A DNA stretch of 64,000 nt from Ustilago trichophora (lineage: Eukaryota; Basidiomycota; Ustilaginomycetes; Ustilaginales; Ustilaginaceae): assembly GCA_900323505.1 (NCBI GenBank), contig OOIN01000001.1:2542001-2606000 (forward strand). Reading direction: 5' to 3'. The notes beneath the pieces are model-generated. The model made no database searches. It was not told the DNA's origin and saw only the letters and a list, made by a program, of their open reading frames with translations. Below, in pieces: positions 53,062-63,362 of this stretch (position 1 is the stretch's first letter; each line of letters starts with the position of its first letter). The translations under genes were made by a program, and so were the position numbers.

Positions 53062-53633
53062 TATTTTGAGCTGGAGAAAAAAGGATTTGATTGGCTGCCA
53101 AATTCAACCTACGGTCGATGCACATGAACCAAAACACTTTCCGCCGCCTCGTTCCTCTGGTTCCACGTTGGTTGGCTCAGGTTGGGGGCATTTGAGCAGC
53201 ACTAGGAGATGAATACGCGCGATCAACAGTCAACAGGGCTTGGGGAAATTAGGGTTTTCTGCACCCTTGGAAATCCGCTGCATCGTGGCCTTTTTTTTCT
53301 CTCAAGCTGCCGAGCCGCAACCCTTGCTTAGCATCCAAGTCAGCGGATACGGCCACCTTCTTGTTGGGACATGCTCGGCAGCGGTCGTTGGGCATCATAG
53401 CTCATTGCAAAGCCGGTCGACATTGAACAAGGTTCATGAAGCAGAGGTCAGACATTCATTTCTGTTGAACAAAGGGGTGCTTGTAAGTCAGATACAGTAC
53501 AGTACAGTACAGAACAGGAAACAATTCAAGGTCCGTCAGCTGCAAAAGCAGACACGGGCTCCTCTGCCTTGCTTCGTCTTTTCAGCCATCTCACAAATCC
53601 TAGCCGAAACGGGGAACCACAGCAATCCACGTT

Positions 53634-53672
53634 ACTGTACTGTATGGCCATGTACAGTACAGTACTGTACTG
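53634..53672. repeat. long GTACTGTAC inverted repeat
   Basis: TACTGTACTGTA and TGTACAGTACAGT face each other around a TGGCCA centre, then GTAC words continue to the right. It could form a hairpin in DNA or RNA. Confidence 0.65.
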
Positions 53673-53977
53673 TCGGGTCGAGTCGACGGCCGCGGAGCAC
53701 TCACCACTCACTCATCTGGACCATCGGCTTTGCAGAGAGACACACCAGCTAGCCAGCCACACTTCTCTCAATTGTCTGTCCGCCTTACCATATCTGACAC
53801 TGCCCCTGAACCCCTTCTTATCGTGTGTGTGTGCGATCTGGAACGCGATCTCATTTACGCCACTCGGCCAGTGTGTTGTGCTATGTCTTTCTGGCTGTTC
53901 TATCGGCAAGTCCTCTCAATTCCGCCAACCTGACACCACATTGTCCTCAGCTCAGCTCCGCACATACATTACAAGAG

Positions 53978-54030
53978 CCTAGCCTAGCCTAGCCTTGCCT
54001 TGCCCTGCCTTGCCGTGCCGTGCCGTGCTG
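53978..54030. repeat. (AGCCT)n / (TGCCG)n pentamer repeat
   Basis: Tandem pentamers drift from AGCCT to TGCCT to TGCCG over about 50 bases, in the upstream region of the Kre6-type gene. Confidence 0.75.
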
Positions 54031-54794
54031 TGGTATGCTGCCTTCAGTTTGTGCAACCCTTCCGACGTCCCACGAAAGCGTGGTCAGACATGGATGCAGA
54101 CCGCCTGTCAATCCAAGCCTTGATCTCTCCACCATTCTACTGTCACTGCGACCAGCGAGCCATGATCTATTTGCCTTGCCCCACAGACACTCGTCTCTCT
54201 GCCTCTGTTTGTCTCTCTCTCCGACTGGCTCCCTCTTCCTCTCTGTGGCTAAGTCTTCGCTTGAAGCGCTCCGCCATCCCTCAGTCAAGTTGGCCTTACC
54301 CTGTTGCTTGTCTCCTCCCTTCCGCTCTTGAGTCAAGATGGAAGTGTTGCCCTGTGTCTCCTCTAGTGTTGCTGCCCCTCAATTGCCATTGATTGCTGTC
54401 TTGACCCTCATCGCTCCCTCTTCTCCCTTTCTTGCTTCCCTTCACGATCCTCCTCCTCCTCCTCCTCTCCACCTTCCACCTTCCTCCTCGACCGTTTGGG
54501 CGTTGTCTCCGGCGCTGCTTGTCTTCACAACAGCTTCACGCAAATCAAGCGTGCTTTCATCTCGGCCGCCTTCCGTTTTATCCACGACTGCCGACTCCTA
54601 GTCAAGCCTAAGCGTCCTTTATCTCAGCATCCCTATCGGGCCATCCGTCTGGTCAAACCTGCTTTCTTGAACCAGGTGTATCTCACAAAAGCGCGCGGTC
54701 ACCCGCTGCGTTTACCTCAATCGCATCCAACGACACTTGTCACCTTACCAACTCAATCCTTCTCCTCAGCTTCGACCGTGTCAAACGTACAGCC

Positions 54795-56687
54795 ATGAGT
54801 CATAACGGCGGCAACTATCGCAGCGTGCCTGGCTCGCAGCAATCGCATCAACCAAGGGCCATACCTTCCTATAAGCACGTCTCTTACACACCTCCCGCAG
54901 GAGCTCAACGTCCCGGCCCTCGCGCTGTAACTTCAGATCAGTCGCACAACATGTCCGGCTCCTTCTCTAGCGGTGAGAGCGGCTCCGATCAACGTCTGCT
55001 GCCCACCGCTACTTATCAGCCTCGCTCCCAGCAGAGGGGCCCCAGCAGGCCCGCAAAAGGCCCATCACGCGCCAACACGTCCACCTCGACCGATTCAGCA
55101 GGCTACAAGCAAGCTACTAGTGGTGGACAGCCTCTGTTCAGCGGTCCTGAAGATGATGACGATTTACACGACTGGAAGAAAGAGAGTCGTTCGCACGCCA
55201 TGTCATGGCGAGGTATTGCCAACGTGCTCACTCTCCTCATCCTCGTGGCTGGTCTGGTCGCCCTTTTCGCTGGCTACCCAATCATCTCGCATTATGAAAA
55301 GCTTTACAATGCCTCCAACAAGGGTGGTTTCAATCTCGGTGGTACCAATGGCTCTGGTCAGGTCCCTGACCTTCCGCTCTTCAGTCTCATCGACCCTGAC
55401 ACTCCCGCATCCGCTCTCAAGCGTACTTCGGCCGCAGACGGTGCTTCTTACCATCTCGTCTTCTCCGACGAATTCGAAAAGGAAGGCCGTACCTTCTGGC
55501 CTGGAGATGATCCATTCTGGGAGGCTGTTGATCTCTATTACGGTGCCACTGGTGACTACGAGTACTATTCGCCCGAGGCTGTCAACACTACTGGCGGTGC
55601 TCTCACCATCACCATGACGCAAAAGATCACTCACAATCTCAACTTCCAGTCAGGAATGGTTCAATCTTGGAACAAGTTCTGCTTCCAGGGTGGATACATT
55701 GAATTCTCTATGCGCATGCCTGGATCGCCCAGCACCTCTGGCTACTGGCCCGGTCTCTGGCTCATGGGCAACCTGGCACGTCCCGGCTACGCAGGCTCGA
55801 CCGACGGCATGTGGCCCTACTCGTATCCCGGCTGTGACGCTGGTATCCTCCGCAACCAGACCTGGGTCAACGGCACCGGTCCTGATGGCGCTATTCACTC
55901 GACGGGAACCTACTCGGTTGGAGGACAGGTTTCATTCCTTTCTGGTATGCGCTCGCCTGCGTGCACCTGCCCCGGAGAAGACCACCCTGGCCCCAACGTC
56001 AACGTTGCTCGATCCTCGCCAGAGCTCGATATCCTCGAAGCTCAGATTCAGAACCACCAAGGCGTCTCGCACGGTTACGCATCGCAATCCTACCAGATTG
56101 CCCCCTTCGACCTCAGCTACGAGTGGATCAACACCTCGGCCGCCGTCAAGATCTACGATGACGATGTCACTGTCGTCAACTCGTACAAGGGCAACGTTTA
56201 CCAGGAGGCCGTTTCTTCGCTCACACAGATCCCCGACGCAGGTTACGTTGACAGCTCCAACCAGTTCCTCACATACGGTGTCGAGTATCACCCAGACTGG
56301 AACGAGAACGGCGGTGGCTCGATCACTTGGTATGTCAACGGCAAGCCATCGTGGTCGGTCAACGGCAAGGCTATGGCTCCCAACCCAGCCATGGATATTG
56401 GTGTCCGCACCATCTCGGTGGAGCCCATGACGATCATCATGAACTTGGGTATGTCGCCCACTTTCCAGCGTGTCAACTTTGGCGCTGGCGGTGTCACATT
56501 CCCCGCCACTATGGCGGTCGACTACGTGCGTGTTTACCAGCTTGATGGCCAGACGGACCGCATCACTTGCGATCCAGCTGATCACCCCACTGCCAAGTAC
56601 ATTTCGGACCACATGGACCTGTACACCAACCCCAACTACACCGTATACCCACACAAATGGCCCAAGAACAGGCTCACTGGTTGCTGA
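54795..56687 (+). CDS. kre6: beta-1,6-glucan synthesis protein, Kre6/Skn1 type (GH16)
   Basis: A type II membrane protein of 630 residues needed for cell-wall beta-1,6-glucan. A disordered cytosolic N-terminus (about 1-135) is followed by one membrane segment near 138-163 (VLTLLILVAGLVALFAGYP) and a lumenal SKN1/KRE6 domain of GH16 fold. The candidate catalytic pair lies in SSPELDILEAQI near residue 409, the ExDxxE motif of GH16. Other family blocks are FSDEFEKEGRTFWPGDDPFW, GYWPGLWLMGNLARPGY and WPYSYPGCD. The length and C-terminus (ending TGC) match the family. It is single-exon, and its start follows a long CT-rich leader. In fungi it works in the ER/Golgi. Confidence 0.95.
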   Translation: MSHNGGNYRSVPGSQQSHQPRAIPSYKHVSYTPPAGAQRPGPRAVTSDQSHNMSGSFSSGESGSDQRLLPTATYQPRSQQRGPSRPAKGPSRANTSTSTDSAGYKQATSGGQPLFSGPEDDDDLHDWKKESRSHAMSWRGIANVLTLLILVAGLVALFAGYPIISHYEKLYNASNKGGFNLGGTNGSGQVPDLPLFSLIDPDTPASALKRTSAADGASYHLVFSDEFEKEGRTFWPGDDPFWEAVDLYYGATGDYEYYSPEAVNTTGGALTITMTQKITHNLNFQSGMVQSWNKFCFQGGYIEFSMRMPGSPSTSGYWPGLWLMGNLARPGYAGSTDGMWPYSYPGCDAGILRNQTWVNGTGPDGAIHSTGTYSVGGQVSFLSGMRSPACTCPGEDHPGPNVNVARSSPELDILEAQIQNHQGVSHGYASQSYQIAPFDLSYEWINTSAAVKIYDDDVTVVNSYKGNVYQEAVSSLTQIPDAGYVDSSNQFLTYGVEYHPDWNENGGGSITWYVNGKPSWSVNGKAMAPNPAMDIGVRTISVEPMTIIMNLGMSPTFQRVNFGAGGVTFPATMAVDYVRVYQLDGQTDRITCDPADHPTAKYISDHMDLYTNPNYTVYPHKWPKNRLTGC

Positions 56688-57243
56688 GCGGTAGATATAG
56701 CAGGCGTTGTGGCTTCATATTGGACCTTTCCTTGGCCTGGCTAACGCTCCAGGCTACTACTCGCAGCTGTGGTACGTCTCTGTGCACCTTCTGCTTCTTC
56801 ATCTTTACTTTATCTGTACTTATAGACCCGAATCTCATCCTGACCTAACCACCCTGAATCCTGGTTGATCGTGTGAAAGTCTAGTTGAGGCCCCAAGAAT
56901 CTGCCCGCACAGTCCACGGTCTGGCCCGTCTCATGACGGGGCAGTCTGCTATGTTGGGGAAGGGTGATGCTATCCTCGCGTCACTGATGGGGGAGAAAGA
57001 GACACAATGCAAAACAATCACGGGCAATCACAATGGCTTGCTCGAACGTGAGGATGTATCATCATGTATTACAGAAGCCCTTAAAAGGGAAGTTAAGGAA
57101 ACAAATGGGGAGAGAGAGAGGGAAAGGTGGGGGGTATGTTGAGCACCCTAGAATGCGGTTTTGGAGAGAAGGAAGAGACACAGGGCAAAATTGTTCGCTA
57201 TGTTGAGAGCAAGAAGATCAAAAGCTGGCGGTTGTCAAGAAAT
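56688..57243. other. convergent 3' intergenic region
   Basis: 556 bases between the ends of the Kre6-type and adenosine kinase genes, with GA-rich stretches at 57106-57130. No gene seen. Confidence 0.6.
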
Positions 57244-58281
57244 TTAGAGAACGTTCTCCTTGGGGAACTTGAGAATGGGGCCGACCTGACCAATGCACAT
57301 TCCGCCGAGCTTGTGACCGACGTCGATAGCCTCATCGATGGACTTTCCGAGCACCAGGGCACCGACGACACCACCGGCGAAAGCATCACCGGCACCGTTG
57401 GTGTCGACAATGTCGGCGGGGTTGATCTTGGGAGTCTCGTGAACAAACTGCTGCTTCTCACCCTTCTTGGCGAGGATGGTGGGTTGGCTACCGTTGGTGA
57501 TGATAACGACGCGCTTTTCAGCCTTGGTAGTGGCGCTCTCGTAATCTGCGATAGCCTGAGCGATGGTCTTGAGATCCTTGGACTCGAGGTTGTGCGCCTG
57601 AGCCCAAGCTTCGGCCTCGGTCTCGTTTCCGAAGATGACATCGGCGTAAGGGACAACCTGGTCGACCTGGGAGGTGAAGAATTGGGGGATGAAGGGGGCA
57701 GACAAGTTCATGGTGAACGAGACATCGCGCTTCTTTGCCTCCTCGGCAAGGACCAAAGCAGACTCGACACCGTGGGTGAGGAAGAATCCACCGAGGTAGA
57801 AGATCTTTGCATTCTCGATGGCCTTCTTGGCCTCCTCGGTCTCGAGGTGAGACTTGGAGAACTTTTCAGCGGCACCAAGGTTGGTGCACAACGACCTGTT
57901 GTGACCGGTGATAACGACGGCGCACGATCCGGTAGGCTGATCCTCGCTAAACTGGTAGATCGACTTCAAGCCCTCCTTGTCGTTGGCAGCCTGGAGCTGC
58001 TTTGCCAAGTCGTCCTTACCAACGCATCCGAGGTAAGCGGTGGAGTTGGCAGGAAGGACGTACTGGGCACATCGGGCAGCGTTCTGAGCGGCACCACCGG
58101 CAACGTAAGTGACCTCGTAGTTGTCAACAATGTCCTGGTAGATGGCGAGTTGCTTCTCATCGGCGAGAACGGCATCGTTGGGCTTGAGGTTGTACTTTTC
58201 GAGCATGGCTTCGCCGTTGCGAATCTGCATGTCGAGAAGGGGGTTGCCCAATGCGACGAGTTCAAAGTTTCCGCCTGCCAT
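57244..58281 (-). CDS. ado1: adenosine kinase
   Basis: Phosphorylates adenosine to AMP, recycling the adenosine released by S-adenosylhomocysteine breakdown. The 345-residue protein fits the PfkB/ribokinase family: NPLLDMQI near the N-terminus, GGAAQNAARCAQ (PfkB signature 1 region) near 62-73, and DTNGAGDAFAGG near 290-302, with the catalytic Asp in GAGDAF. The length is as in yeast Ado1 (340). It is single-exon with strong codon bias, consistent with high expression. The 646-base divergent spacer is shared with the Rad5-type gene. Confidence 0.96.
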   Translation of the reverse strand: MAGGNFELVALGNPLLDMQIRNGEAMLEKYNLKPNDAVLADEKQLAIYQDIVDNYEVTYVAGGAAQNAARCAQYVLPANSTAYLGCVGKDDLAKQLQAANDKEGLKSIYQFSEDQPTGSCAVVITGHNRSLCTNLGAAEKFSKSHLETEEAKKAIENAKIFYLGGFFLTHGVESALVLAEEAKKRDVSFTMNLSAPFIPQFFTSQVDQVVPYADVIFGNETEAEAWAQAHNLESKDLKTIAQAIADYESATTKAEKRVVIITNGSQPTILAKKGEKQQFVHETPKINPADIVDTNGAGDAFAGGVVGALVLGKSIDEAIDVGHKLGGMCIGQVGPILKFPKENVL

Positions 58282-58544
58282 TGTGGATCGAGATCAAGAT
58301 AGATGAAGGGTTGAAAAAGAGGGGAAGATGTGGGGAATGTGGTGGTGTTGTTGAAGAAGCAGAATCTGAGATTGTGTCAAGCAGGAGGGTCTGAATCTGC
58401 ACCAACAGTTGTGCGCCCGCAAGTCCAACAGTGCAACGGTCGATGGTTAGCCTGAGGAAAACGTGTGCTTTGTGTGACATAGCAGAAGCCGTTGACCAAA
58501 TTTCTTCAGGAAGAAAGGCACGAGCCATGTTCGAATGATTTTGC

Positions 58545-58579
<35 letters not shown>

Positions 58580-58927
58580 AATTCAACGGCTTTCACCGAC
58601 GCATTTTTGTCATCGGGGAAAGAAGATGCCCGATAAGATTGCGACTTACGTGCCAGCCGCGTGCAATTTACGCGGACGCGTGTTTGTGTGTCAGCTTCCT
58701 GCAGAGAGCAACAGAGTTTCCGAAGCAAAAAGTGTTGGAATGCTCAGTTTCGAGTGGCGTACCAACACTTTTAGCAATCCGAGGCTCTTCCTCGCAACAT
58801 CATCCCAACTTGAATAGCCAACTTCAACGGCGTAACACTCGATTGAGAATTATCGGACGTATCGCTGTAGCCGACTTCCGCTCAAGATACGACTCAGCTG
58901 TGATTCTATGGAGCAGTGAAGGCAGCC
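58282..58927. other. divergent promoter region, ado1 / rad5, with poly(T)
   Basis: It contains a run of 27 T at 58549-58575. No gene seen. Both promoters must lie here. Confidence 0.6.
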
Positions 58928-61900
58928 ATGACCTCGCAGTCGAGCGCAGATCCACAGTCACAGCCCTCAAGAGACTTTTTTGCTTCTTCGCCGTCTGCAA
59001 CGCCTTCTTCGCCGGTGAAAGGGCCGCAGAAGCAATTTGACTCAGCACCAACATCATCATCCTATCTTGCAGCGGATGCACAGGTCAAAGAGCATGAAGA
59101 GGCGCACCACACACAGCAGGACCACGCAATCACAATGTCGGACGAGTTCAGCATCGTAGGATCCACAAGTGCTCACGCTGCTGCCGAATCGTCGTCGCGC
59201 AGACAGCAGCCTCGGAGAGCAGCCGCTGAGAATGCAAAGCCTCTGTTCCTTGCTGATGAAGACGATGATGTGGCCGAGTGGGGAGGCGCTGAGGATGGAG
59301 GCGATTTCTTTTCAACCCAGCTTATCGACGAGGTTAAGCCACCGGCTCGGGCCAAAGTAACTACCGATGACGAGGAATTTCTCCCAAGCACTCAGGCAGA
59401 AGATCAAACATCAAAACGTGGCTCATCTCCCCTAGAGCGCGCGCGAAAGCGATCCACCGAAGCATACAGCACCGATGCCCACTCCAAACGGCTGAAAAAG
59501 TCATCCCCTTCCCCGTCCGCCGAGGTGCCTCACACCAAGCGCCCACGCTCGCCCACACCAGACCCACGACTCCGACATGACGCTTTCGACCGACGCTATC
59601 TCGGCACCTTTGTCCTATCAGCCTGGTCCCTCTCCAAAGGCTCATCATATGTCAAACCAGGTGATGCAGTGCGCATCTTTCGTCCCCGCAAGAAGAACTC
59701 TACTGCCGAGACTGCTGCCAAACCCGCATCAAAGCTCACCAATGGTGGCGTTAAGAAAGGCAAGCAGACCACGCTCAATTTTGGCGGTGCCTCAGCAGGT
59801 AATGGCAGCTTCTTTGGGTCTAAGCAAAAGTCCAAGGAGAAAGAGGATTTCATTGTGCGGTTCAGCAATATGCGCGGGTTCGAGGTCGGACGTTTACCGC
59901 TGGAGGTCGCTACATGGATGTCGAAGCTCATAGACACCGGCATCGCCGAGTTCGAAGGAGTGGTGGTGGACTGTCCAGCATCGCTCACTGTCGGATGTGA
60001 CATTATCCTGCAGGTGAAGGCGTATATCAAGTTCGATGCCTTTTTCTTGTCGCTTCTCTCGCACAAAGCTGGTAACGGTCAATTCGACGAACAGAACGAT
60101 GGGTTGCGGCCAGAGACTGCAGAGTCAGATCTCGAAAAGACGCTGCGAGAACGTAAGATTAGTCTGCTACGCATGTTTCGCGTTTGTGATCTCAAGCCGA
60201 GTCTCAGCAATTCAATCCTCAAATCGCACAAGGCCAGCGATGATTTCTCGAGCGAGGCTATGCTCGATCAATACGGTGGCGATGTAGAGGCGTCTGTAAA
60301 GCATGCCGCTGGGGATGGGACCGCGTCGACAGATGTTCCAGCAGATCTGCCTCCGGCGGGTGGAGACGCTGCCTCGACCGCGATCGACATTGACAGTGAT
60401 GCCAACGGTGCCCCGCTCGACGAAGGTATTGCGGATCAGCTGCAAAAAGCACAGCAGCAGACAGATGGCGATGCAGGCACAGAAGAGAACGACGGCACCG
60501 AACTCAACCTCAACCAGCTCGACGAAGTCTATCGCAAAGCCCAAGCCAACGATGCCCATCTGCCCGAGGTCGAACCCCCAGAATCGTTCCTCCTCACTCT
60601 GCGACCTTATCAAAAGCAAGCTTTGGGATGGATGAAGAATATGGAGAAAGCACCTGGGCAGGCTAATACTTCTAACCAAGAAGATGGAGGCTCCACGCAG
60701 CAGAATGGTAATTCGGGAGAAAGAAGTCTATCCCTCCACCCATTATGGGAGGAGTACGAGTTTCCGCTCGACTATGACAATCCGGAAGCCAACGAGCGTC
60801 TGGTCCTCAGCCCTACTAGAATGTTCTACTTTAACCCATACACGGGTGCTCTCAGCCTCGACTTCCAACGGGCGAGTAAGGGAAGTCGGGGTGGAATTCT
60901 GGCGGATGAGATGGGTCTCGGAAAGACAATCATGGTGGCGAGCTTGCTCCATGCCAATCGGACTTCTGATCCGGGAGAGGAGAGTGAAGGTGAAGACGAT
61001 GCTATGGATGTTGGTGACGAAGCTACCACGAAGCGGAAGGGTTCTGCGAAGCAGACTTCGCTGGCCTCCGCATTCGCCGCGTCCAGCTCGAGCGTCGACC
61101 AGCGCAAAGCGCTTCTCAAGGCATCCGTCGCCAAGGGCAAAGCTTCTCTCGTCGTCGCACCCATGAGTCTAATCGGACAGTGGCGAGACGAGCTGATCCG
61201 AGCCTCAGCACCCGGGTCTCTCACACCTGTTCTCTACTACGCCGACACCAAGGGTGACCTCCTCGCCCAACTCGAGTCCGGGAAAGTCGACGTGGTCATC
61301 ACCTCCTACGGCACCCTCGTCACAGAGTACCGCCGCTATCTCGATTCTGGCGGGTCTTCCAACCGTCATCTCTCCACCTCTGCCCCACTCTACTGCATCG
61401 ATTGGCTCCGCGTCATCCTTGACGAAGCGCACAACATCAAGAATCGGTCCACCATGAATGCACGCGCCTGCTGCGACCTCGTCTCTCGTCGACGCTGGGC
61501 TCTTACCGGAACTCCCATCATAAACCGTCTCACTGACCTCTTCAGCCTGCTCAAATTTCTCCGTGTCGAACCCTGGGGAGACTTCAGTTTTTTCAACAGT
61601 TTCGTTTGCAAACCGTTCCAGGCTAGATCCACCAAGGCACTGGACGTGGTTCAGGTGATCTTGGAATCGGTGCTGCTCCGCAGGGAGAAGCGGATGAAGG
61701 ACAAAGATGGTAAACCCATCGTTGAACTTCCGCCCAAGACGATTGAAGTGAGGGAGTTGGAGTTTTCGGAATTGGAAAGGAAGATCTACGATAATGTCTA
61801 CAGAAAGGCATACCTGCAGTTCGCAACGATGAAGGCGAACGGAACGGTAACGAGGAATTTTTCGGTCATCTTTAGCGTACTGATGCGGTTGAGGCAGGCG

Positions 61901-63058
61901 GTGTGTCATCCGGCGCTCGTGCTCAAGGCGAACAACAGGGCGAAGGCGAAACGGATCGACGCTGGTAAGGATGACGCAGACGATGCTGCTGTTGTTGGCG
62001 ATGATGAGGATGATGCGGATGCGGCACACTTTGAGGAGGCCGACGACTCGACACCTGGAACAGAGGACCTACGTAACCTTGTTGCTCAATTCCAATCTTC
62101 CTCCTCTGACGCCACCACCGCTAGCATCGGAGGAGAGGAAAGCTTTACCAAGCAAACCGTGGACCGACTCATCCGCGAAACACATGGTGACACTGAAGCC
62201 CTCTCAAGCGAGTGTGCTATCTGCTTTGAAGATCCGCAAATCTCCCCCTGCTACATGCCACGATGCATGCACAGTGCATGTAAAGCGTGTCTCGTCGGCT
62301 ACATCCGGCAGTGCAAGGAGAAAGCGGAAGAGGAGGCTTCTTGTCCCACGTGCAGGGTTGGTCCTGTCGAAGAGGAGGATTTGATCGAGGCTATTCGAAC
62401 TCGACCTGCGACGAGTGGGAGCGGTACACCAACCCAACCGACAGCTGCTTCTGTCGGTGGCTTGGGAGGTCTTCCATCGGTCATCTATGTCAAAAACACC
62501 TTTCGCAGCAGTACAAAAGTGACCGCCCTTCTCGACCATCTCAATCAAATCCGCTCCACCGAAGGCCCTTTCAAAGGTGTGATTTTTTCCCAATTCACCT
62601 CGTTTCTCGATCTCCTCTCTCCGGTTCTAACACGCTATCGCTACCGGTTTTTGCGACTTGACGGATCCACGCCGCAAAAAGTTCGCGAGAAACTTCTCCT
62701 CGAATTCCAATCTTCAAGTTGCAACGATGAAACACTTCTCTTTCTCATCTCCCTAAAAGCAGGTGGGGTGGGGTTGAATCTGACGGCAGCAAACAAGATT
62801 TGGTTACTCGATTTTTGGTGGAATAGCAGTATCGAAAATCAGGCCATCGATCGTGTTCATCGTCTAGGTCAGACGAGACCGGTAAGCGTTTTCAGGTACT
62901 TGGTCAAGGACTCGATCGAAAATCGAATCCTCTTGATTCAGAAGAGAAAGGATTTGCTGATTCGTCATGCTTTGAAACAGGATGCAGACGGTGGGAAAGA
63001 CGGTAAAAACAGCAAGAGTGAAACCTTGGAAAATTTGGAACTCTTGTTTGGTGACTAA
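58928..63058 (+). CDS. rad5: Rad5-type DNA repair helicase and ubiquitin ligase
   Basis: Promotes error-free bypass of damaged DNA by PCNA polyubiquitination and fork remodelling. The 1376-residue product has domains in the Rad5 order. A disordered N-terminus comes first, then HIRAN from about 221 (RRYLGTFVLSAWSLSKG). The SNF2 ATPase has DEMGLGKT near 660 and LDEAHNIKN near 831. A C3HC4 RING is inserted between the helicase lobes near 1096-1145 (CAICFEDP ... CPTCRVG), and the second lobe has GGVGLNLTAANKIW near 1279 and DRVHRLGQTRPV near 1308. I start at the ATG 58928 (MTSQSSADPQ); the frame is open slightly upstream but without an ATG. It is single-exon and longer than yeast Rad5 (1169) because of acidic, Gln-rich linkers. 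Confidence 0.95.
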   Translation: MTSQSSADPQSQPSRDFFASSPSATPSSPVKGPQKQFDSAPTSSSYLAADAQVKEHEEAHHTQQDHAITMSDEFSIVGSTSAHAAAESSSRRQQPRRAAAENAKPLFLADEDDDVAEWGGAEDGGDFFSTQLIDEVKPPARAKVTTDDEEFLPSTQAEDQTSKRGSSPLERARKRSTEAYSTDAHSKRLKKSSPSPSAEVPHTKRPRSPTPDPRLRHDAFDRRYLGTFVLSAWSLSKGSSYVKPGDAVRIFRPRKKNSTAETAAKPASKLTNGGVKKGKQTTLNFGGASAGNGSFFGSKQKSKEKEDFIVRFSNMRGFEVGRLPLEVATWMSKLIDTGIAEFEGVVVDCPASLTVGCDIILQVKAYIKFDAFFLSLLSHKAGNGQFDEQNDGLRPETAESDLEKTLRERKISLLRMFRVCDLKPSLSNSILKSHKASDDFSSEAMLDQYGGDVEASVKHAAGDGTASTDVPADLPPAGGDAASTAIDIDSDANGAPLDEGIADQLQKAQQQTDGDAGTEENDGTELNLNQLDEVYRKAQANDAHLPEVEPPESFLLTLRPYQKQALGWMKNMEKAPGQANTSNQEDGGSTQQNGNSGERSLSLHPLWEEYEFPLDYDNPEANERLVLSPTRMFYFNPYTGALSLDFQRASKGSRGGILADEMGLGKTIMVASLLHANRTSDPGEESEGEDDAMDVGDEATTKRKGSAKQTSLASAFAASSSSVDQRKALLKASVAKGKASLVVAPMSLIGQWRDELIRASAPGSLTPVLYYADTKGDLLAQLESGKVDVVITSYGTLVTEYRRYLDSGGSSNRHLSTSAPLYCIDWLRVILDEAHNIKNRSTMNARACCDLVSRRRWALTGTPIINRLTDLFSLLKFLRVEPWGDFSFFNSFVCKPFQARSTKALDVVQVILESVLLRREKRMKDKDGKPIVELPPKTIEVRELEFSELERKIYDNVYRKAYLQFATMKANGTVTRNFSVIFSVLMRLRQAVCHPALVLKANNRAKAKRIDAGKDDADDAAVVGDDEDDADAAHFEEADDSTPGTEDLRNLVAQFQSSSSDATTASIGGEESFTKQTVDRLIRETHGDTEALSSECAICFEDPQISPCYMPRCMHSACKACLVGYIRQCKEKAEEEASCPTCRVGPVEEEDLIEAIRTRPATSGSGTPTQPTAASVGGLGGLPSVIYVKNTFRSSTKVTALLDHLNQIRSTEGPFKGVIFSQFTSFLDLLSPVLTRYRYRFLRLDGSTPQKVREKLLLEFQSSSCNDETLLFLISLKAGGVGLNLTAANKIWLLDFWWNSSIENQAIDRVHRLGQTRPVSVFRYLVKDSIENRILLIQKRKDLLIRHALKQDADGGKDGKNSKSETLENLELLFGD

Positions 63059-63362
63059 AGTCAACTATAAAGTCAACAGGTGGGGTGATTGGTTGGTAAG
63101 CATTCAATGCAACCAAGGTTCCTGACGAATCTGCTGGTTCACCTCAAGCGGATGTGTGTGTGCAAGCATGTGTCGGGATTCAGGCGTTAAGCGTGGCAAG
63201 CATGTGACCAATTTTGCATGTGTGGTAATCCGGAATGATATGCGTTTCAAAAAAAAAAAATGCTTGGAGAGAAAGGAAAAGTGCGACATGTATACAAGTT
63301 GCCTGGAAGCATGAGGCTGAGCCTTTGACTGTAAGATATGACAACAATGAAATGGTGGTAAA
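63059..63362. other. convergent 3' intergenic region
   Basis: 304 bases between the Rad5-type and JmjC gene ends. It has an A-run near 63249-63260. No gene seen. Confidence 0.6.

Larger units (their letters stand above)
53062..54794. other. promoter and long pyrimidine-rich leader of the Kre6-type gene
   Basis: No coding region supported. It contains GTACAGTAC-type palindromic words at 53492-53512 and 53634-53672, degenerate pentamer repeats (AGCCT, TGCCG) at about 53978-54030, and a strongly CT-rich stretch from about 54180 to the ATG, likely 5' UTR with several short upstream ATGs. Confidence 0.6.

Noticed and set aside
57127..58302. 391-residue open frame antisense to adenosine kinase
   Set aside because: Same reason: no domain, and the sense strand is unambiguous.
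58916..58927. four extra N-terminal codons of the Rad5-type protein
   Set aside because: The codon at 58916 is GTG; the first ATG is at 58928.
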